This document shows, piece by piece, positions 1-11,454 of a DNA stretch of 64,000 nt (positions are counted from its first letter, which is position 1; each line of letters begins with the position of its first letter). The translations under genes and the position numbers were made by a program. Below the pieces are notes generated by a model. The model was not told where the DNA came from and made no database searches. It saw only the letters and a program-made list of their open reading frames with translations. The stretch comes from an uncultured Colwellia sp. (GTDB lineage Bacteria; Pseudomonadota; Gammaproteobacteria; Enterobacterales; Alteromonadaceae), in NCBI GenBank assembly GCA_913063325.1, contig CAJXYE010000016.1:1-64000 (forward strand), written 5' to 3'.

Positions 1-99
1 GGTAAAGATCATACTTTATTTGCTTTATCTGACGGTAAAGTACAATTTGAAGTTAAAGGTCCAAAGAGTCGTAAGTTCGTTAGCATTATCGCTGACTAA
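1..99 (+). CDS. rpmA: 50S ribosomal protein L27, C-terminal part
   Basis: Only the last 32 codons are in the window. They read [16 protein letters not shown] and continue to a TAA stop, closely matching the C-terminal half of bacterial ribosomal protein L27. L27 is a component of the large ribosomal subunit whose N-terminus reaches the peptidyl transferase centre; that N-terminus lies outside the window. The rpmA-obgE order seen here is the common bacterial arrangement (rplU-rpmA-obgE). A strong terminator follows 21 bases after the stop, so obgE is probably not simply co-transcribed. Confidence 0.95.
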   Translation, partial: GKDHTLFALSDGKVQFEVKGPKSRKFVSIIAD

Positions 100-120
100 T
101 TAAGAACTTCGATTTATAAA

Positions 121-148
121 AACCTCGCTTCATGCGAGGTTTTTTTTT
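121..148 (+). terminator. Rho-independent terminator after rpmA
   Basis: An 8-bp perfect stem (AACCTCGC / GCGAGGTT, loop TTCAT) is followed by a run of nine T. It sits 21 bases after the rpmA stop and should end the ribosomal-protein transcript. Confidence 0.92.
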
Positions 149-245
149 AGTTTTTTTTTTGAATTATCCCAATTTTATTAATTCTCACTGAGTGAGAGGA
201 AACTTAATAGACTTGGTATGACTAAGAATAATTTTTAGTCAGGTA

Positions 246-510
246 ATACCAATCGGAGTAAGTAATTTAACACTTAGCGATAATTAAAAAGCTTAAAGAC
301 AAGGAATTGATTGCAGAGAATGGTTATTCCATTGTCAAAATCAATGACGCAGTATATAAATTTTTTAAACTCGCCCGTAGGGAGCTAGTTGGCAAACTGA
401 TAACGGCACAAAATTTTTGAAATATAGAATAACTATGTTTAACAAATTTTGTTTGTTCTAAGCTTGCCAACTTAGCTCTAAGCTGAAAAATTACTCTCTC
501 CGTTTGGTAT
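246..510. repeat. Palindromic intergenic repeat element, copy 1
   Basis: The two ends are inverted copies: ATACCAATCGGAGTAAGTAA on the left, and on the right the complement of ATACCAAACGGAGAGAGTAA. The inner segment 297-360 (around TTGATTGCAGAGAATGGTTA) closely resembles the cores of the elements at 59764-60030 and, inverted, at 14498-14771. No reading frame of useful length lies inside. It fills most of the rpmA-obgE gap. It looks like a small non-autonomous palindromic element; no transposase for it is in the window. Confidence 0.75.
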
Positions 511-565
511 GAAATAGTTTATACTAGCGGTAATTGTAAAAGACTTACCATATTAGGGTTATTGA

Positions 566-1735
<1,170 letters not shown>

Positions 1736-1753
1736 TAAGTTATGTTGATATAT

Positions 1754-1790
1754 AGCACTTGTTTAGTTTTATAAACAAGTGCTTTTTTTT
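1754..1790 (+). terminator. Rho-independent terminator after obgE
   Basis: An 11-bp stem (AGCACTTGTTT / AAACAAGTGCT) with an 8-base loop is followed by eight T. It separates obgE from folA. Confidence 0.92.
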
Positions 1791-1832
1791 ACCCTTTTTT
1801 CGTAAAACACGGAAATATTTTGAGAGTTTTTT

Positions 1833-2357
1833 ATGACCATTTTATCTATGATAGTTGCGACTGCGGATAATAATATTATTGGCAAAGATAATGATATGCC
1901 ATGGCACTTACCAGCCGATTTAGCCTATTTTAAAAAAGTTACCCTAGGTAAGCCCATCATCATGGGACGTAAAACCTATGAATCGATTGGTAGGCCATTA
2001 CCGGGGCGTCGTAATATCGTTATATCCCGCGATGAAAGTTATGTTCCACAAGGCAAGGGTGCTGAAGGCGTAGATACTGTAACTTCAGTTGAGCAAGCAT
2101 TGGCTTTAGTTGATGGTTCAGATGGTACTGAGGGAGTTGAAGAAATAATGGTTATTGGTGGTGGTGCTATTTACAAACATTGTCTGCCAGCAGCACAAAG
2201 GCTTTATATAACCCATATCAAGGCAAAAATTGATGGCGACATCCACTTCCCTCATTATGATGATGGTAGCTGGGAGAAGGTAGCTAGTGAGCTTAGGTCA
2301 AGTGATGACAAAAATGTCTATGAGCTAGATTTTTGTGTTTATCAGCGTAAGGCCTAA
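1833..2357 (+). CDS. folA: Dihydrofolate reductase
   Basis: This 174-residue protein is a DHFR, which reduces dihydrofolate to tetrahydrofolate with NADPH in the cytoplasm. Visible signatures are the N-terminal strand MTILSMIVATADNNIIGKDN, the substrate-loop motif MPWHLPADLAYFK with the catalytic Asp of that segment, the NADPH-binding stretch IIMGRKTYESIGRPLPGRRN, and the conserved VIGGGAIY. It is somewhat longer than the E. coli enzyme because of an insert around VDGSDGTEGVEE before the glycine motif. It lies alone between two terminators, so it is probably monocistronic. Confidence 0.97.
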   Translation: MTILSMIVATADNNIIGKDNDMPWHLPADLAYFKKVTLGKPIIMGRKTYESIGRPLPGRRNIVISRDESYVPQGKGAEGVDTVTSVEQALALVDGSDGTEGVEEIMVIGGGAIYKHCLPAAQRLYITHIKAKIDGDIHFPHYDDGSWEKVASELRSSDDKNVYELDFCVYQRKA

Positions 2358-2417
2358 TAATATTGGTGCTTAATTCTCTTAGTTAATGACTCTTATGAGC
2401 CGGCGAGAAAAGATAAT

Positions 2418-2453
2418 AAAAAAGCTGCCCGTTATTCACGGGCAGCTTTTTTT
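2418..2453. terminator. Bidirectional terminator between folA and gltD
   Basis: An 11-bp GC-rich stem (AAAGCTGCCCG / CGGGCAGCTTT, loop TTATTCA) carries an A run on one side and a T run on the other. It therefore serves folA on the plus strand and gltBD on the minus strand. Confidence 0.92.
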
Positions 2454-2480
2454 ATACAAGTTAGCTTAAGTTATCGTAAC

Positions 2481-3932
<1,452 letters not shown>

Positions 3933-6900
3933 CTAATTTATCAGAACACGAAGTTCGGCTGTTGAACGACTACGATGACCTAAAAGAGTTTTAACATCGG
4001 TAGCACTGGGTTTAATTAATTTAAATAATGGCGAGAATTTATCAAAGTTTTGTAAAATTTCTTGCGCGCGTAAGCTGCCAGTTTCGTTAAAATGTTTATC
4101 GATAATGCCACGTAAATGTTCTTGATGAATGGCTAAGTCGCCTATCTCTAACATTTCAATGGATTCTTTATTCAGACGAATATCTAAATCACCAGTTTCA
4201 TCTAAGACATAAGCAAAACCACCGGTCATGCCTGCGCCAAAGTTAACACCGACATCGCCAATAATTGTGACAATACCACCAGTCATATATTCACATGCGT
4301 GATCGCCGGTGCCTTCAATAACGGCAAGACAACCTGAGTTACGCACGGCAAAACGTTCACCTGCGCGTCCTGCAGCATATAATTTTCCGCCCGTTGCCCC
4401 GTATAAACAAGTATTACCCATAATAGGGGTTTGATGGCTTAAATAATCAACACCGACAGGTGATTTGATAGTTAATTGACCACCAGCCATGCCTTTACCG
4501 ACATAATCGTTTGCATCACCGGTTAAGATCATGTTTAAGCCGCCAGCATTCCAGACACCAAAGCTTTGTCCGGCCGTGCCAGATAAATGTAAGGTGATAG
4601 GCGTAGGTGCCATGCCTTGATCGCCATGTTGGCGAGCAATTTCACCTGAAAGCATTGCACCGACCGAACGATCGGTATTTTGAATGTTAAATCTATATTC
4701 GCCACCTTTGCTATGGGCGACTGCATCGGCGGCGGCTGCGAGAATTTTCTTATTTAACTTACCTTCATCAAAGGCCGTATTTTCTTGTGTTTGATGTAAT
4801 GCGGTATTTTCACCAGCAACTACTGGCGCAATAATGGGTGATAAATCAAGCTTTTGTTGCTTAGCACTGACGCCTTCAATTTGTGATAATAAGTCAACAC
4901 GACCGATAAGAGCTGTTAGGTTTTCTACGCCTAGACGCGCTAAAATTTCACGGACATCACGAGCAATAAATTTAAAATAATTCATTACTTGCTCGGGCAT
5001 ACCTTTAAAGAATTCGTCTCGTAGAACTTGGTCTTGGGTTGCAACACCGGTAGCACAGTTATTTAAGTGACAAATTCGCAAGAATTTACAGCCTAAAGCC
5101 ACCATAGGTGCAGTACCAAAACCAAAGCTCTCGGCGCCTAGAATGGCGGCTTTAACAATGTCAGTACCGGTTTTTAAACCACCATCCACCTGTAAACGTA
5201 CTTTATGACGTAAACCATTGGTCACTAAGGCTTGTTGCGCCTCAGCTAAACCTAGCTCCCATGGACAACCGGCATATTTAACCGAGGTTAATGGACTGGC
5301 AGCGGTGCCCCCGTCGTAACCCGATATGGTAATAAAATCAGCGTAAGCTTTAGCAACACCGGCAGCAATAGTACCAACGCCTGGGCCTGATACTAATTTA
5401 ACCGAAATAACCGCTTTCGGATTGACCTGTTTTAAATCGAAAATGAGCTGAGCTAAATCTTCAATCGAATAAATATCATGATGTGGCGGCGGCGATATTA
5501 AAGTCACCCCTGGCACCGAATAACGTAATTTAGCAATTAATGGTGAGACTTTATCGCCAGGTAATTGGCCACCTTCACCGGGTTTTGCACCTTGCGCTAC
5601 TTTAATTTGCAATACGTCAGCATTGACTAGATAGTGAGGCGTAACACCAAAACGTCCTGAGGCTATCTGCTTGATACGTGAATTTTTAACGGTACCAAAA
5701 CGGCGCTCATCTTCACCACCTTCGCCTGAATTTGAACTACCGCCTAATCGGTTCATGGCGATGGCAAGCGCTTCATGTGCTTCTGGGCTCAAGGCGCCAA
5801 TTGACATAGCCGCGCTATCGAAGCGTTTAAACATTTCACTTTCGGGTTCGACCTGCTCAAGTGGTATGGGCGTACAATCATCTTTGAGTTTCAGTAAATC
5901 ACGAAGCGTAGCAGTGGGGCGTTGATCTACTTCATCAGCAAATTTTCGGTAGTCGCTATAATTACCTGTATTTACTGCTCGTTGTAAATGGTTTACGACG
6001 TCGGGGTTGTATGAATGATACTCACCACCGTGCACATATTTTAATAAACCACCATGAGACATTTTTTTATGAGCTAAAAATGCGTTACGCGCTAAATTAA
6101 TACCGTCTTGCTCGATATCGCTAAAGTCAGCGCCTTTAAGGCGGCTAGGTAAGTCGCTAAAACACAACTGTCTAATGTTATCGTTAAGGCCGATAATTTC
6201 GAATAAACCGGCACAGCGATAACTGGCAATAGTGGAAATACCCATTTTAGAGAGTATTTTCAATAGTCCTTTGTTAATACCTTCTCGGTAGCTAACAATA
6301 GCGTCACGGGCAGACATTTCTATTTGCCCTTGTGTGACTAATTGTTCAATAGTTTCAAAGGCTAAATACGGGTAAATTGCCGTGGCGCCTAACCCTAATA
6401 ATACCGCATATTGGTGAGAGTCTCGTACAGAACCCGTTTCAACAATAATGTTTGAGTCACAACGTAATTGCTCATCGACTAAACGTTTTTGTACCGCGCC
6501 AACAATCATGGCAGCGGGGATCACTAATAAATCAGGCTCAATATTTCTATCTGAGAACACTAAAATAACGGTGTTTTGATTACGTACTAAATCAACTGCT
6601 TGATCACAAAGACGAATAATTGCTGCTTCTAAGCCTTCGGCACGGTCATAATGCATTGATAAAGTATCAGAGCGATAATGCTCAGGGTCTAATTCACGTA
6701 GCTGCTTCAAGCCGGTATACATAAGTACCGGGGTAGAAAATAGAATCCGATCGGCATGGCCTGAGGTTTCGTTAAAAACATTATGCTCACGACCAATACA
6801 GGTGCCTAATGACATCACATAACGTTCACGAAGTGGGTCAATTGGCGGGTTAGTTACTTGAGCAAACTGCTGACGAAAATAATCATATAAGGTACGAGTT

Positions 6901-8393
6901 TTACTTGATAGTACCGCCATCGGGGTATCGTCACCCATTGAGCCGGTAGCTTCTTGACCATTTTCCGCTAGTGTTCTGATTACTTGCTGAATTTCTTCAT
7001 AACTGTAATTAAACATTTTGTGATACTGAGCCATTTCTTTATCAGTAAATGCGCAGGTACCAATTAAATTTGCTTCCAGTTCATCAAACGGCACTAAGCG
7101 ACGGATGTTTTTATCTAACCACTCACGATATGGATGACGCTCTTTTAAGTCATTATCAATATCGGCTGAATGAAAAATTTTACCCGTATAGGTATCAATG
7201 GCCAGCATTTCACCTGGACCGACACGACCTTTTTCTACTACTTCATCTTCGCTGTAATCCCAAATACCGACTTCTGAGGCTAGGGTAATAAAACCATTAC
7301 GAGTAATAACGTAACGGGCAGGGCGTAAACCGTTTCTATCTAGGTTACAGGTAACATGACGACCATTGGTCATTACTACGCCGGCAGGGCCATCCCATGG
7401 TTCCATGTGCATAGAGTTAAATTCATAAAAAGCACGTAAGTCATCGTCCATTAACGGACTATTTTGCCATGCGGGTGGCATTAATAAACGCATAGCCCGG
7501 TATAAATCCATACCACCGGCTAAAAATAGCTCGAGCATATTATCTAATGACGATGAGTCTGAGCCAGTTTGGCCGACAAAAGGTGCTGCATCTTGTAAAT
7601 CAGGTAATAACGGCGATTTAAAGCGGTATGTACGCGCACGTGCCCATTGGCGATTACCTTTAATGGTATTAATTTCACCATTATGTGCTAAATAACGGAA
7701 CGGTTGCGCTAAGTGCCATTCTGGCGAAGTATTAGTAGAAAAACGCTGATGGAAAACACAAATAGCGCTTTGCATGCGAATATCAGCTAGATCTAAATAA
7801 AAATTTGCCAAATCTTTTGGCATCATTAGACCTTTATAAATAGTGACCAAGCAAGACAAGCTAGCCACATAAAACTTTTCGTCGGTAATACGTTTTTCCG
7901 CACGACGACGTGCCATGTATAAACGGCGTTCTAGTTCTAGATTTCTCCATCCTGGAGGGGCATCAACAAAGACTTGCTCTATTGTTGGTAAATTACCGAT
8001 AGCGATTTCACCAAGTACTGATGTGTCAGTAGGCACGGTGCGCCAGCCTATCAAAGTTAAGCTCTCATTGGCTAACTCTTCTTCTAATACTTTTTTAGAC
8101 AGTGCAGCTTCAATAGGATCAGGGCTTAGGAAAATCATGCCTACTGCATATTTTTTACCTAGCTTCCAGTTATTGTCTGCAGCTACGGCTCGAAAAAAAC
8201 TATCCGGTTTCTGTAATAATAAACCACAACCGTCACCTGTTTTACCATCGCTGGCGATACCGCCACGATGTTGCATACGATCTAAAGCGGAAATAGCGGT
8301 CTTGATAAGTTTGTGGCTAGTCTCGCCATGTTGATGGGCGATTAAACCGAAGCCACAGTTGTCTTTTTGGACGCTATGATCATAAAGCTGCAT
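3933..8393 (-). CDS. gltB: Glutamate synthase (NADPH), large (alpha) subunit
   Basis: This 1486-residue protein is the GOGAT large subunit. Cys13 in DNCGFGLIAH is the expected N-terminal nucleophile of the glutaminase domain after leader removal. The central and FMN-binding domains follow; the [3Fe-4S] cysteines are C1102, C1108 and C1113 (CKFLRICHLNNC). The C-terminal GXGXG-type beta-helix domain is rich in glycine (GGLNMILTGDANDYVGKGM). The start has a good Shine-Dalgarno (AGGAG, 8 bases upstream). It is the first gene of the gltBD operon and is preceded by a 450-base gap that must hold its promoter. Confidence 0.98.
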   Translation of the reverse strand: MQLYDHSVQKDNCGFGLIAHQHGETSHKLIKTAISALDRMQHRGGIASDGKTGDGCGLLLQKPDSFFRAVAADNNWKLGKKYAVGMIFLSPDPIEAALSKKVLEEELANESLTLIGWRTVPTDTSVLGEIAIGNLPTIEQVFVDAPPGWRNLELERRLYMARRRAEKRITDEKFYVASLSCLVTIYKGLMMPKDLANFYLDLADIRMQSAICVFHQRFSTNTSPEWHLAQPFRYLAHNGEINTIKGNRQWARARTYRFKSPLLPDLQDAAPFVGQTGSDSSSLDNMLELFLAGGMDLYRAMRLLMPPAWQNSPLMDDDLRAFYEFNSMHMEPWDGPAGVVMTNGRHVTCNLDRNGLRPARYVITRNGFITLASEVGIWDYSEDEVVEKGRVGPGEMLAIDTYTGKIFHSADIDNDLKERHPYREWLDKNIRRLVPFDELEANLIGTCAFTDKEMAQYHKMFNYSYEEIQQVIRTLAENGQEATGSMGDDTPMAVLSSKTRTLYDYFRQQFAQVTNPPIDPLRERYVMSLGTCIGREHNVFNETSGHADRILFSTPVLMYTGLKQLRELDPEHYRSDTLSMHYDRAEGLEAAIIRLCDQAVDLVRNQNTVILVFSDRNIEPDLLVIPAAMIVGAVQKRLVDEQLRCDSNIIVETGSVRDSHQYAVLLGLGATAIYPYLAFETIEQLVTQGQIEMSARDAIVSYREGINKGLLKILSKMGISTIASYRCAGLFEIIGLNDNIRQLCFSDLPSRLKGADFSDIEQDGINLARNAFLAHKKMSHGGLLKYVHGGEYHSYNPDVVNHLQRAVNTGNYSDYRKFADEVDQRPTATLRDLLKLKDDCTPIPLEQVEPESEMFKRFDSAAMSIGALSPEAHEALAIAMNRLGGSSNSGEGGEDERRFGTVKNSRIKQIASGRFGVTPHYLVNADVLQIKVAQGAKPGEGGQLPGDKVSPLIAKLRYSVPGVTLISPPPHHDIYSIEDLAQLIFDLKQVNPKAVISVKLVSGPGVGTIAAGVAKAYADFITISGYDGGTAASPLTSVKYAGCPWELGLAEAQQALVTNGLRHKVRLQVDGGLKTGTDIVKAAILGAESFGFGTAPMVALGCKFLRICHLNNCATGVATQDQVLRDEFFKGMPEQVMNYFKFIARDVREILARLGVENLTALIGRVDLLSQIEGVSAKQQKLDLSPIIAPVVAGENTALHQTQENTAFDEGKLNKKILAAAADAVAHSKGGEYRFNIQNTDRSVGAMLSGEIARQHGDQGMAPTPITLHLSGTAGQSFGVWNAGGLNMILTGDANDYVGKGMAGGQLTIKSPVGVDYLSHQTPIMGNTCLYGATGGKLYAAGRAGERFAVRNSGCLAVIEGTGDHACEYMTGGIVTIIGDVGVNFGAGMTGGFAYVLDETGDLDIRLNKESIEMLEIGDLAIHQEHLRGIIDKHFNETGSLRAQEILQNFDKFSPLFKLIKPSATDVKTLLGHRSRSTAELRVLIN

Positions 8394-8783
8394 TCTTTTC
8401 TCCTAAATAATAAGCCAACTTACTCACAGGACAGTCAAAGAGGAATAAAGGCATGGAAAAAATGCATAAATACTCCTCTTATTAAGTAAGTGGACATTGA
8501 ACATTACTCAGTTATTAGCCACACGTCAATTAAAATAGAGCTTTTGCTCGTAATTAATTTACATCTTTGTAGTGGTCTGTAACATGAAAATGAAATCTAA
8601 TTATTCTAGTTTATTGTTATTACTATATTTTGTGTTTTTGTAAGTGGCTTTGTTTTTCATATACTGAAATTTTATGAAATAAAATTACATTTTAAGGAGG
8701 GGTATGTCGCAAGGAAATATTCAATATTTATTCAATTTATGAGCTTGGTGTCTCTATGATGGCTAAATTTAAGCGCGAAAAGC
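8394..8783. other. Intergenic region upstream of gltB
   Basis: No gene is supported here. The region must contain the gltB promoter on the minus strand. At 8559-8583 it holds TTACATCTTTGTA followed by GTAAC, a motif that recurs upstream of the efflux operon at 25404-25428. A 12-codon frame at 8703 behind AAGGAGGGGT is too short and badly spaced to call. Confidence 0.5.
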
Positions 8784-8819
8784 AAAAAAGCCAATAGAGA
8801 GATATCACTATTGGCTTTT
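8784..8819 (-). terminator. Terminator after folE2
   Basis: A 12-bp perfect stem (AAAAGCCAATAG / CTATTGGCTTTT) with a 10-base loop lies 24 bases beyond the folE2 stop. On the minus strand it is followed by a run of six T. Confidence 0.88.
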
Positions 8820-8842
8820 AATTTTATAAGAGTGGGGTCTTG

Positions 8843-9769
8843 TTATGGCTGATAGCCACCGTCAATGCCCTTGGTGGTGACACTAACAGCGTCATGGGCA
8901 TGGAGTGATTCTAAATGGTTGATGCGCAGCCAGAAGTCATCAAAATGTTCTGCTTGATTCATACTGTGTTGTAAACGACGTGCAGCGTCTTCACAAAACA
9001 TCAAGTTTTGACCATTAAGACGAGCAAACTCTTGTTCATCTTCGCGCTTAACTGCAGCTTGTACGGGTGTTTGTAATGAATCTTCAATAAGGTCAACTAA
9101 TTCGGTGATAGGGAAGTCATTAACAGTTGCATTTAACTTTACTTTCACTTCAGCAACAGAGCGCTGTGAATGAGGGGTAGCTACAATGCCTTCTGTTGTT
9201 CCTAACCAGTCATGAATATCAGTTAGTGCTAATTCACTCTGCTGTTCAAATTTGTCCTGAAAAGCTTTTTGTATTAATTGTCTAGCAAGAGCTGCAGAAC
9301 ACGGACAAGTAGATGAATAAGGTACATCAATGGTTAACTCAATAGTGAGAAGCCCCTTATTTAGGAGGCCAGTAAGTATAACCGGATAAGCTTTCCAGCC
9401 TTCTTTGCCACTAATGAGTGATTTTCTTCGTAAATGATAATCAAAGCTAAATTGTACCTTAGCTTGATCACTTAACTCTTGATGACTACTAATGAAGCCA
9501 TCAAGTACACTCACCAAACTTTGGTAGTTAAGTACGTTACTGGTAGATAACTCATCAATAAGTAGGTAAAGGCGTGACATATGAATGCCTTTAGCTTGCG
9601 CATCTTTTAAATTTACAAACGCATCAATATGTGCCGAGACCATACGCTCGCTTTCGCCTTTAGAGGCGACCATAATAGGCATTTCAATGTTACTCATGCC
9701 GACCCAGTCAAGAGTACCTTCGGTTTGAGCTGTTGTATGATTGGCGATATCTGGCATTGATGTCGACAT
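8843..9769 (-). CDS. folE2: GTP cyclohydrolase FolE2 (type IB)
   Basis: This 308-residue protein belongs to the FolE2 family, which converts GTP to dihydroneopterin triphosphate, the first step of folate synthesis. The family signature [13 protein letters not shown] carries the catalytic cysteines C155 and C157. FolE2 does not depend on zinc, unlike FolE, and in many bacteria it is induced by Zur when zinc is scarce. A Shine-Dalgarno GGAG lies 6 bases from the start. A Fur/Zur-type palindrome lies about 100 bases upstream (9867-9885). It stands alone, bounded by a terminator. Whether a FolE also exists cannot be seen here. Confidence 0.95.
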   Translation of the reverse strand: MSTSMPDIANHTTAQTEGTLDWVGMSNIEMPIMVASKGESERMVSAHIDAFVNLKDAQAKGIHMSRLYLLIDELSTSNVLNYQSLVSVLDGFISSHQELSDQAKVQFSFDYHLRRKSLISGKEGWKAYPVILTGLLNKGLLTIELTIDVPYSSTCPCSAALARQLIQKAFQDKFEQQSELALTDIHDWLGTTEGIVATPHSQRSVAEVKVKLNATVNDFPITELVDLIEDSLQTPVQAAVKREDEQEFARLNGQNLMFCEDAARRLQHSMNQAEHFDDFWLRINHLESLHAHDAVSVTTKGIDGGYQP

Positions 9770-9866
9770 TTCGACTCCACTTTAAACGATAGTTACTAAC
9801 TAATCTCCGAGGTTTTCTTATAATAAGACGAAGAGTAGATCTAAGGGCGCATATTCTAGCTTATTT

Positions 9867-9885
9867 TTTAATGGTAATCATTACT
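9867..9885. promoter_or_regulatory. Fur/Zur-family operator candidate upstream of folE2
   Basis: TTTAATGGTAATCATTACT agrees with the classical 19-bp Fur box at 14 of 19 positions and contains the perfect 11-bp palindrome GTAATCATTAC. Its place about 100 bases before folE2, a gene often under Zur, makes a metal-dependent regulator likely. It differs from the GTTATAnTATAAC-type Zur site at 19954, so which regulator binds is open. Confidence 0.45.
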
Positions 9886-9976
9886 GTTGTTGATCTATAG
9901 ATAAAAAATATACACTGATGGTATTTTTTCTTCTATTTTTCAATAAGTTTGTCTAGTTTTTATTACTGAGGTAATA

Positions 9977-10171
9977 TATACCCGTTACCAAACAAGATAC
10001 AGCTTTCAGAGTGCTTGAGCAATTTCAATACAAGGCGCACCTTTGTAGTAATGGTTATTCAGGAGAATAAGCTCCTGCATTCTCTAATAAGCTACATCCA
10101 TGTAGCGCCATTACAAATAGGTGCAACGATGTAGTGATGTTGCTCAAGCGCTTTGAATGGTAATGGGTATA
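9977..10171. repeat. Palindromic repeat with TATACCC...GGGTATA ends
   Basis: The left end TATACCCGTTACCA is repeated inverted at the right end (complement of TATACCCATTACCA). A second inverted pair, GTGCTTGAGCAA and TTGCTCAAGCGC, lies just inside. The interior differs from copies 1-3 apart from short matches, so this is a second subfamily sharing the same outer ends. It fills the gap between folE2 and hpt. Confidence 0.65.
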
Positions 10172-10208
10172 AGTAGATTCTTTATTATTGTCGGTAAAAG
10201 GTGTGCCT

Positions 10209-10565
10209 GTGAAAAGTGAACAAATAAGTTATTACTTAGATTTGGAGTTACTTCAAGATTATTTAGACAGTTTAGGTAAAACTATTGTTGAACAAATGTT
10301 CACTTTATATAGTCAGCAAGCTGAAATATACCTTCATGATATTGAACGTGCGCAACTAAATGCCTCCTTTTCAGATTGGCAAGAGCATTGCCATAAAATG
10401 AAAGGTGCAACAGCGAGTGTTGGCATGCACCAATTGCATGGTCAATTGAAGTTATTAGAAAAGCTAGATGCGCCGAAAGAAAGAAAAGCAGTATTATTAG
10501 CTGAGTTAAAGCAATCGAATGAGCAAGCAATACTTGCTTTTAAAGAATGGTTAGAAAGTAAATAA
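10209..10565 (+). CDS. hptA: Free-standing histidine phosphotransfer protein (HptA-like)
   Basis: This 118-residue protein is a single Hpt domain, with the phosphorylated histidine expected at H62 in HCHKMKGATASVGM. It would relay phosphate between a hybrid kinase and a response regulator. It faces arcA tail to tail. In Shewanella, ArcA receives phosphate through a separate HptA because the sensor lacks its own Hpt domain, and this gene pair suggests the same arrangement here (inference). I chose the GTG at 10209 because AAAAGGTG sits just upstream with proper spacing; a longer frame from TTG 10188 lacks such a site. Confidence 0.82.
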   Translation: MKSEQISYYLDLELLQDYLDSLGKTIVEQMFTLYSQQAEIYLHDIERAQLNASFSDWQEHCHKMKGATASVGMHQLHGQLKLLEKLDAPKERKAVLLAELKQSNEQAILAFKEWLESK

Positions 10566-10594
10566 GAGCGGCTGTTTTTAATCAGACTTTAGCG

Positions 10595-10617
10595 TAGCAG
10601 CCCAGCATAGGGCTGCG
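10595..10617. terminator. Hairpin between convergent hptA and arcA
   Basis: A 7-bp stem GCAGCCC / GGGCTGC with loop AGCATA lies midway between the two convergent stops. There is no clear T run on either strand, so termination here is only probable. Confidence 0.4.
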
Positions 10618-10625
10618 AAAATCAC

Positions 10626-11327
10626 TTAGTCTAGAGAGCCTACAAAGCGGTAGCCTTCACCGTGAATAGTATTAATAAGCTCAGGTGTGCTTGGATTTAA
10701 TTCAAAGTGCTTGCGTAATCGTCTTATCGTGACATCAACAGTGCGGTCATTAGAACGTAAATCTCGACCGGTCATTTCTTTAATTAACTCTTGACGAGAA
10801 ATTATCTTACCAGCATTTTTTATAAGTAAACTTAAAGCTCGATATTCTCCACGAGGTATTGCAATAACCTCACCTTCAGGGCTCGTCATTTGACGAGAAT
10901 TGCCATCTAGAGTCCATTGATTAAAGCTTACTACGCTTTGTGTAGGCTCTGCGCTAGTTTGACCAATGCGACTCAGTATATTACGAGCTCTTATTGTTAA
11001 TTCACGCGGGTTAAAAGGCTTAGTTAAATAATCATCAGCACCAATTTCTAAACCGAGGATTTTATCAATGTCGCTATCTCTACCGGTGAGAAAAATCAAA
11101 CCAAGATCTTTATTTACGGTTAATTCACGTGCTAATAACAAACCATTCTTACCTGGTAAATTAATATCCATAATAACCAGGTTGATGTTATTTACTTTAA
11201 GCTGATCAGCCATACTATTGCCATCAACAGCTTCGAAAACAACGTAACCTTCGGCTTCAAATAAATTGCGTAAGTTAAAGCGAGTAACATCTTCATCTTC
11301 GACAATTAAGATTTGATAAGTTTGCAT
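10626..11327 (-). CDS. arcA: Aerobic respiration control response regulator ArcA
   Basis: This 233-residue OmpR-type regulator closely resembles E. coli ArcA. The receiver domain has the phospho-acceptor D54 ([20 protein letters not shown]) and the conserved [15 protein letters not shown] segment; the C-terminal winged helix carries [16 protein letters not shown] and HGEGYRF. ArcA represses respiratory and TCA-cycle genes at low oxygen. No ArcB-type hybrid sensor lies next to it; the free Hpt gene converges on it, and the kinase upstream (11455-13095) has no receiver or Hpt domain. Confidence 0.95.
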   Translation of the reverse strand: MQTYQILIVEDEDVTRFNLRNLFEAEGYVVFEAVDGNSMADQLKVNNINLVIMDINLPGKNGLLLARELTVNKDLGLIFLTGRDSDIDKILGLEIGADDYLTKPFNPRELTIRARNILSRIGQTSAEPTQSVVSFNQWTLDGNSRQMTSPEGEVIAIPRGEYRALSLLIKNAGKIISRQELIKEMTGRDLRSNDRTVDVTIRRLRKHFELNPSTPELINTIHGEGYRFVGSLD

Positions 11328-11454
11328 ATTGGAGTTTACCTAATATTTTAATGGGTATTACTATAATGAGTGAAGTATCTATAAACTATTTACAATTATT
11401 TAACTATTATAGTCAAGTTAAAATGAAAAATACATTTTAAAAGCCATAATTTCA

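Noticed and set aside
8703-8741. A 12-codon frame after AAGGAGGGGT upstream of gltB, possible leader peptide on the plus strand
   Set aside because: It lies on the strand opposite to gltB, the ribosome-site spacing is only about 3 bases, and nothing follows it.
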